Assembly (NCBI GenBank): GCA_002509495.1
Contig: DAEV01000014.1
Coordinates: forward strand, 1-13,448
Source of the DNA: Methanolinea sp. UBA473
GTDB taxonomy: Archaea > Halobacteriota > Methanomicrobia > Methanomicrobiales > Methanospirillaceae
Length of the DNA stretch: 13,448 nucleotides
Reading direction: 5' to 3'
Position 1 is the first letter of the stretch, and every line of letters begins with the position of its first letter. Shown piece by piece: positions 1 to 6,715 of this stretch. The notes beneath the pieces were generated by a model. It saw only the letters and a list, made by a program, of their open reading frames with translations, made no database searches and had not been told where the DNA came from. The position numbers and the translations under genes are program-made.

Positions 1-706
1 GGTTCAGCTTCTGCTGGCGTGCGGCCAGTGTCCCACGCCCGGCATACTCGGCCCGGAAGTGAGCGGTAAGGGAGTCAATGATGAAAAGGCGGACCGGAAG
101 GTCGGTGCCCTTCAGCTCCTGGGCCTTCTCCCGGGCGCTCTCGATCATCAGCATCTGGTGGTCCGAGGAATGCGCCCGGGCGACGTGGATATTCTCCAGG
201 AACTCCTGGGGTTCGGCATCGATCCCGAGACCGAGCACCATCTGCTCGATACGCTCGGGGCGGAAGGTGTTCTCGGTATCGATGTACACGGCGCTTCCGG
301 CAAGCCCGCCCATATCCTCGGAGAGCTGGACATTCACCGCCATCTGGTGAACGATCTGGCTTTTACCCGATCCGAACTCGCCGTAAAGCTCGGTGATGGC
401 CTGGGTCTCAAGCCCGCCGCCCATCAGGGCATCGAACTCCGGGACGAGGGTTTTTAACTTGCGCACCTCTTTGCGCTGCTCGAATACGTCCCTGCCTGTC
501 CGGAACCCCCCGAGTTCCACCAGCTCGCGGGCAGCCTTGATCATCTTCTTGGCGGTCGACTCCCCGAGCTCGGCGGTCTCGGCGAGGTCTGCAGGGGAGG
601 CGGTGGCGATGCTCTCCACGGAAAGGAATCCGGCTTCCCTGAGCTTCTCGGCGGTGGTGGGTCCCACGCCGGGAAGGTCTTCAATTTCCATCGGTCCTGT
701 ACTCAT
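1..706 (-). CDS. radA: DNA repair and recombination protein RadA (C-terminus cut off by window edge)
   Basis: Archaeal RecA/Rad51 recombinase, which forms ATP-dependent filaments on single-stranded DNA and carries out strand exchange. The 235 visible residues hold an N-terminal helix-hairpin-helix region (about residues 7-60, with LPGVGPTTAEKL), a linker with FRTG at 68-71, then the RecA core with Walker A GEFGSGKS (109-116) and Walker B LFIIDS (207-212). Archaeal RadA is usually about 320 residues, so roughly 85-90 residues including loop L2 lie beyond position 1. The start ATG at 706-704 has an AGGTGA SD five bases upstream; a second in-frame ATG 15 bases inside is less likely because it would remove the start of the helix-hairpin-helix region. 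It follows rpa by 38 nt on the same strand with no clear TATA box between, so I infer co-transcription. Family assignment is secure. Confidence 0.96.
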   Translation of the reverse strand, partial: MSTGPMEIEDLPGVGPTTAEKLREAGFLSVESIATASPADLAETAELGESTAKKMIKAARELVELGGFRTGRDVFEQRKEVRKLKTLVPEFDALMGGGLETQAITELYGEFGSGKSQIVHQMAVNVQLSEDMGGLAGSAVYIDTENTFRPERIEQMVLGLGIDAEPQEFLENIHVARAHSSDHQMLMIESAREKAQELKGTDLPVRLFIIDSLTAHFRAEYAGRGTLAARQQKLN

Positions 707-744
707 CTGGTTCACCTGTAGTGGAAAGATCGGTAAACTCACAC

Positions 745-2073
745 TCATATAGGTTGGCGGCCGTGCAGGGTGAAAGTATCGGATGAGGACAGGGAGCAGA
801 TCAGCTCTTCAGCCTTTTTCCGGATCTCTTCCGGATCCCGTGGTTCTTCGGTGAAGGATATGAGTGCGATACGCTTGCCGGACCGGATCCCCCTGGCCCG
901 CACTTCCCGCCCATGGGGGAGGGAGCCCGTCACAAGGTAGCGCTCCGATCCATTGTCAAGGAAGGTGCCTCCCAATGTCACGATGGAGGTTCCCGCGATC
1001 TCGATCTCTTCTCCTTCCTCCGAAGGAATTACCCTGATCATGCTCCCACCTCCCGCATGAAGTTCCCTCTCCCCGGATCTTCCTGTCCTGCCCGAGCCCT
1101 GGAAAAGAGCGATCTCGTCCCCCGTGATGAGTGGCTGCAGCGCATGATCACCCCACAGCACGACAGGAAGATCCGAAACGCCATCGGTGAGGATGAGATT
1201 GCGAACGTGGGAAGACCGGCCATCCCGTGAGGTGAATGCCCTGGCCTGCTGGAGGGATTTTACCCTTTCTTTCACCGAGAACGTGTTATTCTCGGTCACC
1301 CTTGCGAGCGGAGAAAAACGCACCGGAATATCATCTTCACCCCTCTCCAGAGTGCTTTTTTCGTCGATCCGGTACTCCTTGCCCCGCGGCCGGATCTTCT
1401 CCAGCGCCCCGGTGATGCGGAGCGGTGTATTGTCAGGGATTCCCTCCAGGAGTTCCGGGATCCAGCAGACCAGGCGGGTCACCTCGTCACCTTCCCCCAC
1501 CATCGCCTCGATCATCTCCCCGCTGCTCCCGTCCCTCCGGGAGATGGATCGCGTCTCTCCCCTTGCCAGGAGCTGCACGGCCAGGTCTTTCCGGGTCGGG
1601 GGGGAGAGATAGGCCTCCACCGTGGACTGGCAATGGATCTCGCAGGCAGCTTTCCGGAGTGCGAGGACCGTGATCTCGTTCTTGCCCTTTCCCGCATGCT
1701 TTCCGATCACTTCCAGCACTTCGCCTGTGTCGATCTCCCTGCTTGCATGGGCCTTTTCGTCCCAGAAGATCGACCGCACCTGTCCGGTCTCGTCCCCCAG
1801 GATGAGGCTGTTCACCAGGCCCTTCTCCCCGTCCGTCCGCTCGAATTCACGCGGTTCGCTTCTTTCGATGACCTTGGCAAAAAAACAAAAAAGGGTGGAC
1901 TTCCCCGAGAGATCCTTCACCTTCACGTGGTGCCGTCCGCAGTCCTGAACCACGAGCATGGCTGCGGTGACCTCGTCCACCAGGTTCCCGCACTGCTCCA
2001 TCTTCTCTTCCACCCGCCGTTCAAACTCCTCCCGTGTGAGGAGATCGTCGACAAGGGCGTAGTGGAACTGCAC
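745..2073 (-). CDS. rpa: Replication protein A, single-stranded DNA-binding, several OB folds
   Basis: A 442-residue archaeal RPA that coats single-stranded DNA in replication, repair and recombination. After a short N-terminal helical part (residues 1-45, LVDEVTAAMLVVQD) I see three repeats with the OB-fold pattern, roughly 60-145 (SLILGDETGQVRSIFWDEKA), 165-245 and 267-350 (NLILTDGVSDLPVVLWGD), and a weaker possible fourth at 360-408. The repeated pattern of 'L-x-D-x-T/V-G/S ... W-D' is the classic RPA signature. No CxxC zinc finger is visible near the C-terminus, unlike some archaeal RPAs. The start is GTG at 2073-2071 with a GGAGGA SD seven bases upstream; the preceding lysA stop is only 15 nt away, and radA follows. 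The family is clear; the exact number of OB folds is my reading and would need a structural model. Confidence 0.93.
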   Translation of the reverse strand: MQFHYALVDDLLTREEFERRVEEKMEQCGNLVDEVTAAMLVVQDCGRHHVKVKDLSGKSTLFCFFAKVIERSEPREFERTDGEKGLVNSLILGDETGQVRSIFWDEKAHASREIDTGEVLEVIGKHAGKGKNEITVLALRKAACEIHCQSTVEAYLSPPTRKDLAVQLLARGETRSISRRDGSSGEMIEAMVGEGDEVTRLVCWIPELLEGIPDNTPLRITGALEKIRPRGKEYRIDEKSTLERGEDDIPVRFSPLARVTENNTFSVKERVKSLQQARAFTSRDGRSSHVRNLILTDGVSDLPVVLWGDHALQPLITGDEIALFQGSGRTGRSGERELHAGGGSMIRVIPSEEGEEIEIAGTSIVTLGGTFLDNGSERYLVTGSLPHGREVRARGIRSGKRIALISFTEEPRDPEEIRKKAEELICSLSSSDTFTLHGRQPI

Positions 2074-2088
2074 GGCCTGGTCCTCCCC

Positions 2089-3381
2089 TCACTTCTGCCA
2101 GGGCGGTGTCCTCATGGGCGCCTTTAAGTCCTCGACCGTCTCGGCTCTCCGCATGAGGGCAGCCTGTCCCGCATGGACGAGAACTTCGGCACACCTCGGC
2201 CGGCTGTTGTACTGCGAGGACATGGCAAATCCATACGCCCCGGCATCCAGCACAGCGAGAAGGTCGTCCTGGACCGGCCTCGGCATTCTCCTGTCCGCCG
2301 CGAGAATGTCTCCCGACTCGCAGATAGGCCCTGCCACGGTGCAGATCCCGCTGGCAGGTGCGTCGGCCCTGTTTGCGATGATCACTTCGTGGTACGCATC
2401 GTACATTGCCGGACGGATGAGGAGGTTGAATCCCGCATCGACGTTCACGAAGACTTTGTGCGCCTGTTTCACAGAGTTTACCCTCGTGAGGAGGACCGTA
2501 GAGTCCCCCACAAGGGACCGGCCGGGCTCGATCCAGAGCTCGGGGGAGATCCCGAGGGCTTCCACCCCTGCTTTGAAGACGGGGACGACAGCGGCTGCGT
2601 ATTCGTCCTGGGTGGGCGCAGTCTCGATCTCATGGCGGTAGGGAATCCCGAGCCCTCCTCCGAGGTCGATGAACTCCAGGGAGACCCCGAGGGCAGTGAC
2701 CTCTCCGGCGAGCCGCACCATAACCTCGGCAGCCCTGGCGAAGGGTTCAAGATCCAGGATCTGCGATCCGATATGGCAGTGGAGTCCGACAGGGAGAATG
2801 TTCCTGCATCCGAGGGCTTCCTTGTACGCATGCGGGACCTGCCCGTGGGGGATTCCGAACTTGCTTGTTGCCAGGCCGGTCGCAATCTTTGGATGCGTGG
2901 GCACCTCCAGGGCCGGGTTTACTCGGAATGCGATCCTTGCGATCTTCCCTGCGTCGCCGGCGCAGGCATCCAGCTGGTGGAGTTCATCGAGTGAGTCCAC
3001 TGATACCGGAACCCCTTTCTCCACCGCAAGGGACAGGTCACCGCGGCTCTTGGAGCTTCCGTTGAAGAGCAGCCGTTCCGGGGGCATCCCGGCCTCCAGT
3101 GCGAGGCAGAGTTCCCCGGACGAGAATACGTCCGCACCCGCGCCCTCGGCTGCGAGGGCTTTAAGAATCGCCAGGTTGCCATTGGCCTTGGCTGCGAACA
3201 GGACCGATACCCTTGGATAACGGGCGGTGAGAGCCTCCCTGTAACGTTGATAGCATTCAGTGATACGGTCCTGATCGGTTACGTACAGGGGGGTCCCCCA
3301 CTTTTCCGCAAGGGCTACACAATCCTGCCCGCCTGTGTGCAGGCGACCTCCACGGACAGAAAGAGAGGGGGGTAGATTCAC
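2089..3381 (-). CDS. lysA: Diaminopimelate decarboxylase
   Basis: Converts meso-diaminopimelate to L-lysine and CO2, the last step of lysine synthesis; a cytosolic, PLP-dependent fold-type III enzyme. Seen in the 430 residues: PLP-lysine motif FAAKANGN (K65), HCHIGSQ (201-207), the phosphate-binding GGG (241-243), EPGR (285-288), CESGD (354-358), and the C-terminal GAYG...YNSRP block (381-395). Length fits the family (about 420-430). I place the start at GTG 3381-3379, which overlaps the dapL stop in a GTGA tetranucleotide; the reading frame stays open upstream into dapL, but that extension is only dapL read in another frame. Tight coupling to dapL supports the lysine role; the downstream genes are rpa and radA, which are unrelated in function. 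No dapA, dapB or dapF is in this window. Confidence 0.95.
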   Translation of the reverse strand: MNLPPSLSVRGGRLHTGGQDCVALAEKWGTPLYVTDQDRITECYQRYREALTARYPRVSVLFAAKANGNLAILKALAAEGAGADVFSSGELCLALEAGMPPERLLFNGSSKSRGDLSLAVEKGVPVSVDSLDELHQLDACAGDAGKIARIAFRVNPALEVPTHPKIATGLATSKFGIPHGQVPHAYKEALGCRNILPVGLHCHIGSQILDLEPFARAAEVMVRLAGEVTALGVSLEFIDLGGGLGIPYRHEIETAPTQDEYAAAVVPVFKAGVEALGISPELWIEPGRSLVGDSTVLLTRVNSVKQAHKVFVNVDAGFNLLIRPAMYDAYHEVIIANRADAPASGICTVAGPICESGDILAADRRMPRPVQDDLLAVLDAGAYGFAMSSQYNSRPRCAEVLVHAGQAALMRRAETVEDLKAPMRTPPWQK

Positions 3382-4526
3382 AGACCCATCCCCCCCATCC
3401 GCTCGATTGCCTCCCGGATCCTCTCTTTGGTCCTCGTAAGGGCGAACCGCACGTACCCATCGCCTCCCGATCCGAATCCGATTCCGGGCGTCACGACGAT
3501 GCCCGCCTCGTCGAGCATCCTCGCAGCGAATCCCATGCAATCCTCTACCTGCATCCATACATAGAATGTGGCCTTCGGCGCTTCCACGGCGAACCCGAGT
3601 TCACGCAGCCCCTTTACCAGCACGTCGCGGCGCTCCTGGTAGATGCGGCAGGCATCTTTCACTGTCGTGTCGGGTCCGTTCAGCGCGGCAATGGCCGCCC
3701 TCTGCACAGCGTCGAACACCCCCGAGTCTATGTTGGATTTCAACCTGGACAACCCTGAAAGGATCGAAGCGTTTCCGACCGCCATTCCGATCCTCCATCC
3801 CGTCATGTTGAACGTCTTTGAAAGGGAGTGCATCTCTACGGCCACATCCATGGCGCCGTCGGTTGCAAGGAAGGAGGGGGCCCGATAGCCATCGTAAGAG
3901 ATCTCGGAATATGCATTGTCATGGACGATCAGGATATCATTCTCCCGTGCGAACTCGACTGCACTCTCGAAGAAACCGGGAAGGGTAACTGCGGAGGTGG
4001 GATTGTTCGGATAGTTGAGGAACATGATTCTTGCAGCAGCTGCGATATTGTGAGGGATGTCTTCGAGTACCGGGATGAACTGGTTCTCCGCAGAAAGGGG
4101 CATTTCGTATAGTTTCCCCTCTGCAAAGAGGGTCGAGGTCCGGTACACCGGATAGCCCGGACTCGGAGCAAGCACGTAATCTCCAGGGTTCACGAAGGCC
4201 TCCGGAATATGGGCGATTCCGTCTTTCGAGCCCATCAGGGCGAGGACCTCCGTGCCCGGGTCCAGTTCGATCCCGAAGCGCTTCCGGTACCATCCCGCCA
4301 CCGCAGCCCTGTATTCTGTCATCCCCGCGTAGGACGGGTAATGGTGGTTTGCGGGGTCCCTTGCGGCCCTGCAGAGTTCTTCCACGATATGGTCCGGAGT
4401 GGGGAGGTCCGGGTCCCCTACCCCGAGGTCAATGACATCGACTCCGCTCCGGATCTTATTCGCTTTCATCTCGTCGATCCGGGCGAAGAGATAGGGAGGG
4501 AGCTCCCCCATCCGATCCGCATACAT
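3378..4526 (-). CDS. dapL: LL-diaminopimelate aminotransferase (DapL), class I/II PLP aminotransferase
   Basis: Makes LL-diaminopimelate from tetrahydrodipicolinate and glutamate, bypassing the succinylase/acetylase steps. The 382-residue protein has the fold-type I aminotransferase landmarks: PSYAGMTEYRAAVAGWY (64-80), NYPNNPT (171-177), D203/Y206 (VHDNAYSEISYDGY), PLP-lysine K237 in SLSKTFNMTGWRIG, and a C-terminal YVRFALT. The opening MYADRMGELPPYLFARIDEM is typical of the DapL of methanogens. Pairing with lysA by a 4-nt overlap backs DapL over other aminotransferases of this class, though substrate choice is inferred. No SD precedes the ATG (the upstream bases read CTCCTGC), so the message may be leaderless. 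A close alternative is an aspartate/alanine-type aminotransferase, which I consider less likely. Confidence 0.9.
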   Translation of the reverse strand: MYADRMGELPPYLFARIDEMKANKIRSGVDVIDLGVGDPDLPTPDHIVEELCRAARDPANHHYPSYAGMTEYRAAVAGWYRKRFGIELDPGTEVLALMGSKDGIAHIPEAFVNPGDYVLAPSPGYPVYRTSTLFAEGKLYEMPLSAENQFIPVLEDIPHNIAAAARIMFLNYPNNPTSAVTLPGFFESAVEFARENDILIVHDNAYSEISYDGYRAPSFLATDGAMDVAVEMHSLSKTFNMTGWRIGMAVGNASILSGLSRLKSNIDSGVFDAVQRAAIAALNGPDTTVKDACRIYQERRDVLVKGLRELGFAVEAPKATFYVWMQVEDCMGFAARMLDEAGIVVTPGIGFGSGGDGYVRFALTRTKERIREAIERMGGMGL

Positions 4527-4548
4527 GCAGGAGATCTATTGGCGGTCA

Positions 4549-4574
4549 CGGCACATTAAGGATAAGGTAACCTT
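4549..4574 (-). promoter_or_regulatory. Candidate promoter/operator of the dapL-lysA-rpa-radA unit
   Basis: Read on the minus strand, AAGGTTACCTT (4574-4564) is a perfect 5+1+5 palindrome, followed by ATCCTTAATG, whose TTAAT lies about 28 bases before the dapL ATG. That spacing would suit a weak TATA element driving a leaderless or near-leaderless message, and the palindrome would sit just upstream of it, where an activator or repressor could bind. The TATA match is poor and the regulator is unknown, so this is a tentative call. Confidence 0.3.
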
Positions 4575-4640
4575 CCTCTAATTCTCTTCAATTACGTTAA
4601 ATTCGCGCAAATACACGGATTCAGCCCTCTGAATCACAAT

Positions 4641-4650
4641 TTTTATATTA
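4641..4650 (+). promoter_or_regulatory. TATA box of cutA (leaderless arrangement)
   Basis: TTTTATATTA closely matches the archaeal TATA consensus. Its centre is about 25 bases before the cutA ATG at 4671, which is the usual TATA-to-transcription-start distance. Transcription would therefore begin at or next to the start codon, and there is no SD in between (GGCGCAGGGCAGGTTGTACC only holds an AGGT eight bases off). It likely drives cutA, the fdhD-like gene and possibly the two DUF genes. Confidence 0.7.
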
Positions 4651-4670
4651 GGCGCAGGGCAGGTTGTACC

Positions 4671-5054
4671 ATGAAAGGCGCCCGGTCATGGAATCCGCCG
4701 GAGGAGAAAAAATCCCGGAAGTCAGGAGCCGCTGAAACCCGGGATGATGCAATTGTGATCTTTTCCACGGCGGGGAAAGAACAGGCAGGTTTGATCGCAA
4801 GGATGCTGGTGGACCGCAGGCTTGCGGCCTGTGTGAATATCACTGCAGTCCAGTCGCATTACAGGTGGGAGGGAGAGTTCTGCGAGGACTCCGAGAGCCT
4901 CCTCCTTATCAAGACGACCAGGGGAAGGATGACAGAGGCGATGTCCGCGATCCGGGAGGTGCATTCGTACGACCTTCCGGAGATGATCGCACTTCCCATC
5001 ATGGGAGGGTATCCCCCTTACCTCCAGTGGCTGGTGCAGGAGACATCGCCGTGA
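4671..5054 (+). CDS. cutA: CutA1-type divalent-cation tolerance protein with N-terminal extension
   Basis: CutA1 proteins are small, very stable trimers with a ferredoxin-like fold, linked to divalent metal tolerance, with an uncertain molecular role. In these 127 residues the core runs from about residue 25 to the end: AIVIFSTAGKEQAGLIARMLVDRRLAACVN, then YRWEGEFCEDSESLLLIKT, and the typical end HSYDLPEMIALPIMGGYPPYLQWL. The first 24 residues, rich in Lys, Arg and Glu, are extra compared with usual CutA (about 105 residues). There is no in-frame ATG further in; the only internal choice is GTG at 4756, which would cut into the first strand. The TATA spacing also supports ATG 4671. The stop overlaps the next start by 4 nt. 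Confidence 0.92.
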   Translation: MKGARSWNPPEEKKSRKSGAAETRDDAIVIFSTAGKEQAGLIARMLVDRRLAACVNITAVQSHYRWEGEFCEDSESLLLIKTTRGRMTEAMSAIREVHSYDLPEMIALPIMGGYPPYLQWLVQETSP

Positions 5055-5767
5055 ATATCACCACCATCAGGGCGATCCAGGTCCGCGCGGACAGGCGGGG
5101 AGAGATCGAGGATCGGGTCATCCGGGAGTCAAGGTTCCGGCTTTTTCTCAATGACAACCTGTTCTCCGAGATGGTTGCAAGCGACGACCAGCTGGAGGAA
5201 CTTGGAGCGGGGTTCGTCGTCACCCAGGGAATCTCCCGGTCCGTCGGGAACGTGCGTGTGGCAGGAGGGGACATCCGGGTCCGGGCATCGATCGAAGGGG
5301 ACCTGTCAAAGGAAGTCATCTCCACAGGCGCGATCGGGGTGAAAAGGCACTTCGGAAAGGTCTCTTCCTCTCTCACGCTGACCACTGATGACGTCTTTGG
5401 CATCACCCGCGAGATCGAGACAGAGATCTGGCGCCAGACCGGCGGAGTGCACTGTTCCGTCCTCTTCCATGAAAAGGAACTCCTCGTGAAGAGTAGCGAT
5501 GTGGGGCGGCACAATACCGTGGATAAGGTAGTGGGATATGCGGTACTCCGGGAGATCGACCTGTCCAGGTGCGTTGTGGGTTGCACGGGCAGGCAGCCCC
5601 GGGACATGGTGATCAAGGCAGCCCATGCGGGAATCCCGATCATCATCTCCCGGGCGGCCTCGACCGACCAGGGGATTGCTGCAGCCCGGGACGCCGGCAT
5701 CACCCTGATCTGCTTCTCCCGCGGTGATCGGTTCACTATCTATACTCATCCGGAAAGGATCCTGTGA
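5051..5767 (+). CDS. FdhD-like protein lacking the CxxC sulfurtransferase motif
   Basis: Related to FdhD, which in E. coli passes sulfur from IscS to the molybdenum cofactor of formate dehydrogenase. The 238 residues match the family at LVKSSDVGRHNTVDKVVGYA (145-164), AAHAGIPIIISRAASTDQGI (190-209) and ITLICFSRGDRFTIYTHPERI (217-237). The loop where FdhD carries its two essential cysteines (SSCGxCG-like) here reads STGAIGV (91-97), with no cysteine. The protein's cysteines are C135 (GVHCSVLF, where alanine or serine is usual), C174, C178 and C221. So either sulfur handling uses other residues or this is a functionally distinct FdhD paralogue. Start GTG 5051 overlaps the cutA stop (GTGA) and has AGGAG eight bases upstream. 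Methanogen formate or formylmethanofuran dehydrogenases are possible clients; that is inference. Confidence 0.85.
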   Translation: MNITTIRAIQVRADRRGEIEDRVIRESRFRLFLNDNLFSEMVASDDQLEELGAGFVVTQGISRSVGNVRVAGGDIRVRASIEGDLSKEVISTGAIGVKRHFGKVSSSLTLTTDDVFGITREIETEIWRQTGGVHCSVLFHEKELLVKSSDVGRHNTVDKVVGYAVLREIDLSRCVVGCTGRQPRDMVIKAAHAGIPIIISRAASTDQGIAAARDAGITLICFSRGDRFTIYTHPERIL

Positions 5768-5846
5768 CGCGGATCATCCAGGCCGACCGGATACCGCGAG
5801 AGTAAGAACAATAGGAAGGAGATCCAATTCATTGGAAGGAGTCGAG

Positions 5847-6323
5847 ATGTCAGGGAAAGAGTCGGATAAGACGGCGGTGCTTGTACTGGGGTGCCCCCAG
5901 GTCCCGGTGCAGACGGGGGTGGCGCTCTACCTCCTGCACGCCCTGCGGAAGAAAGGAGTGGTCCCGGTCGTTGCAGGGAACCGGGCGGCGAGGATGCTCG
6001 TCGAGGTGTCGGATCCCGAGAGGCACTATGTAGGTGAGACGGTGGACCTTGACAGGTTCATCGACGACCTGGCAGGAAAGGTCAGAGCGTACGGACTCTA
6101 CTTCATCTTCATCCACAACGACTCCGGTGTCTCCTATGCGGCAACCGTCCAGTCAATCACGGGATCCACCGTGGTCGCCCTGATTTACGGAGAGCATTTC
6201 GAGGAAATCGCGGAATCCATCGAATTCCCCTGCGAAAAGATCGCGGCAAAGGCGGTGCATAACCCGATGCCGCTCAGGAAGAAGATTGACGAGGTGCTTC
6301 CATGGGTTGTGTCGAATCTCTGA
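5847..6323 (+). CDS. DUF1890 domain protein, methanogen-specific, function unknown
   Basis: A 158-residue soluble protein resembling the DUF1890 family known from methanogens. It looks like an alpha/beta Rossmann-type domain: a first strand AVLVLGCPQVPVQTG (10-24), helix LYLLHALRKKG, strand VVPVVAGN (38-45), YFIFIHNDSGVSYAATVQ (85-102), then VVALIYG (109-115). C16-P, H90-N-D-S-G, C129 and H138 are candidates for a ligand or catalytic site. No transmembrane segment or signal peptide. ATG 5847 has GGAAGGAG five bases upstream; a TTG at 5832 in the same frame has a second GGAAGGAG further upstream and cannot be excluded. It sits 79 nt after the fdhD-like gene with no clear TATA box, and overlaps the DUF1894 gene by 22 nt. 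No function is assigned. Confidence 0.83.
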   Translation: MSGKESDKTAVLVLGCPQVPVQTGVALYLLHALRKKGVVPVVAGNRAARMLVEVSDPERHYVGETVDLDRFIDDLAGKVRAYGLYFIFIHNDSGVSYAATVQSITGSTVVALIYGEHFEEIAESIEFPCEKIAAKAVHNPMPLRKKIDEVLPWVVSNL

Positions 6324-6580
6324 AGTACGAGGTCGTCCTTAAGGGAGCCTCGTTCAAGGAATGCCGCGAATACGTCAGGGCGCACTGTAAAGAGTACAGG
6401 GACGTGCAGCCCGGGTTCAGACTCTTCGAGAAGGCAGTAGTGGGGGTACCCCCGATCTCGATCGGCCTTGACGGTGACGTCCTGGTGTTTCCCTATACGA
6501 AGCCATGCTATGGAACATTCCTGCTGAAGATCGAGGATCCGGAGGAGGCGGCCCGGATCCGCGCTCTCAAGAAAAAATAA
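6302..6580 (+). CDS. DUF1894 domain protein, methanogen-specific, function unknown
   Basis: A 92-residue protein with the look of DUF1894, a small alpha/beta family of methanogens that is commonly paired with DUF1890. Visible: strand-helix start CVESLKYEVVLKGASFKECREYV (3-25), FRLFEKAVVGVPPISIGLDGDVLVFPYTKPCYGTFLLKI (39-77), and a basic C-terminal helix ending in KKK. Four cysteines, C3, C21, C29 and C69, are many for so small a protein, and C69 sits in a KPCYGTF motif. The start ATG lies inside the end of the DUF1890 gene (22-nt overlap), with GAGGTG five bases upstream, so the two are likely translated together and may form a complex. Older family notes suggest a role in methanogenesis, but I know of no defined activity. 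Confidence 0.83.
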   Translation: MGCVESLKYEVVLKGASFKECREYVRAHCKEYRDVQPGFRLFEKAVVGVPPISIGLDGDVLVFPYTKPCYGTFLLKIEDPEEAARIRALKKK

Positions 6581-6582
6581 CA

Positions 6583-6601
6583 TTCTCTTTTCCTTTTTAT
6601 T
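6583..6601 (+). terminator. T-rich archaeal terminator after DUF1894
   Basis: Immediately after the TAA stop the plus strand reads TTCTCTTTTCCTTTTTATT, the run of Ts typical of archaeal intrinsic termination, with no stem-loop needed. A second T8 run follows at 6636-6643. Together they separate the cutA-DUF1894 unit from the oxidoreductase genes. Confidence 0.6.
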
Positions 6602-6665
6602 GGAACCGCCCTGCATCCCGCCGGGAGTCAGATTGTTTTTTTTCACTGCCTGACACATGGGGGAA

Positions 6666-6675
6666 CCTATATCTT
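6666..6675 (+). promoter_or_regulatory. TATA box of the 2-oxoacid oxidoreductase genes
   Basis: CCTATATCTT lies about 45 bases before the ATG at 6716. Initiation about 25 bases downstream would give a leader of roughly 20 nt, which contains the SD AGGAGA (6701-6706). The spacing is right for a normal leadered archaeal message. Confidence 0.55.
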
Positions 6676-6715
6676 CCCCCCCTGCATGTAGACTGTCCTG
6701 AGGAGAAGAGGACAA

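Noticed and set aside
2173..2994. Long plus-strand frame opposite lysA
   Set aside because: It is the antisense shadow of a well-supported enzyme gene in GC-rich DNA; its translation is rich in Arg, Pro and Gly with no family pattern. The same applies to 7514-8296 minus and 12421-13290 minus.
3382..3558. N-terminal extension of lysA up to an ATG at 3558
   Set aside because: The extension is dapL read in another frame and does not resemble the LysA N-terminus. GTG 3381, overlapping the dapL stop, gives the normal length.
4865..5050. Longer start for the fdhD-like gene inside cutA
   Set aside because: The added residues are cutA in another frame. GTG 5051 has a proper SD and a 4-nt overlap with the cutA stop.
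5768..5810. Search for a promoter between the fdhD-like gene and DUF1890
   Set aside because: No TATA-like element was found; the CGCGG/CCGCG dyad here is only five base pairs. Read-through from cutA is the simpler reading.
6627..6654. Inverted repeat GTCAG...CTGAC around a T8 run
   Set aside because: Only five base pairs around an 18-base loop, so it is within chance. The T-run itself may help termination, but the stem is not convincing.
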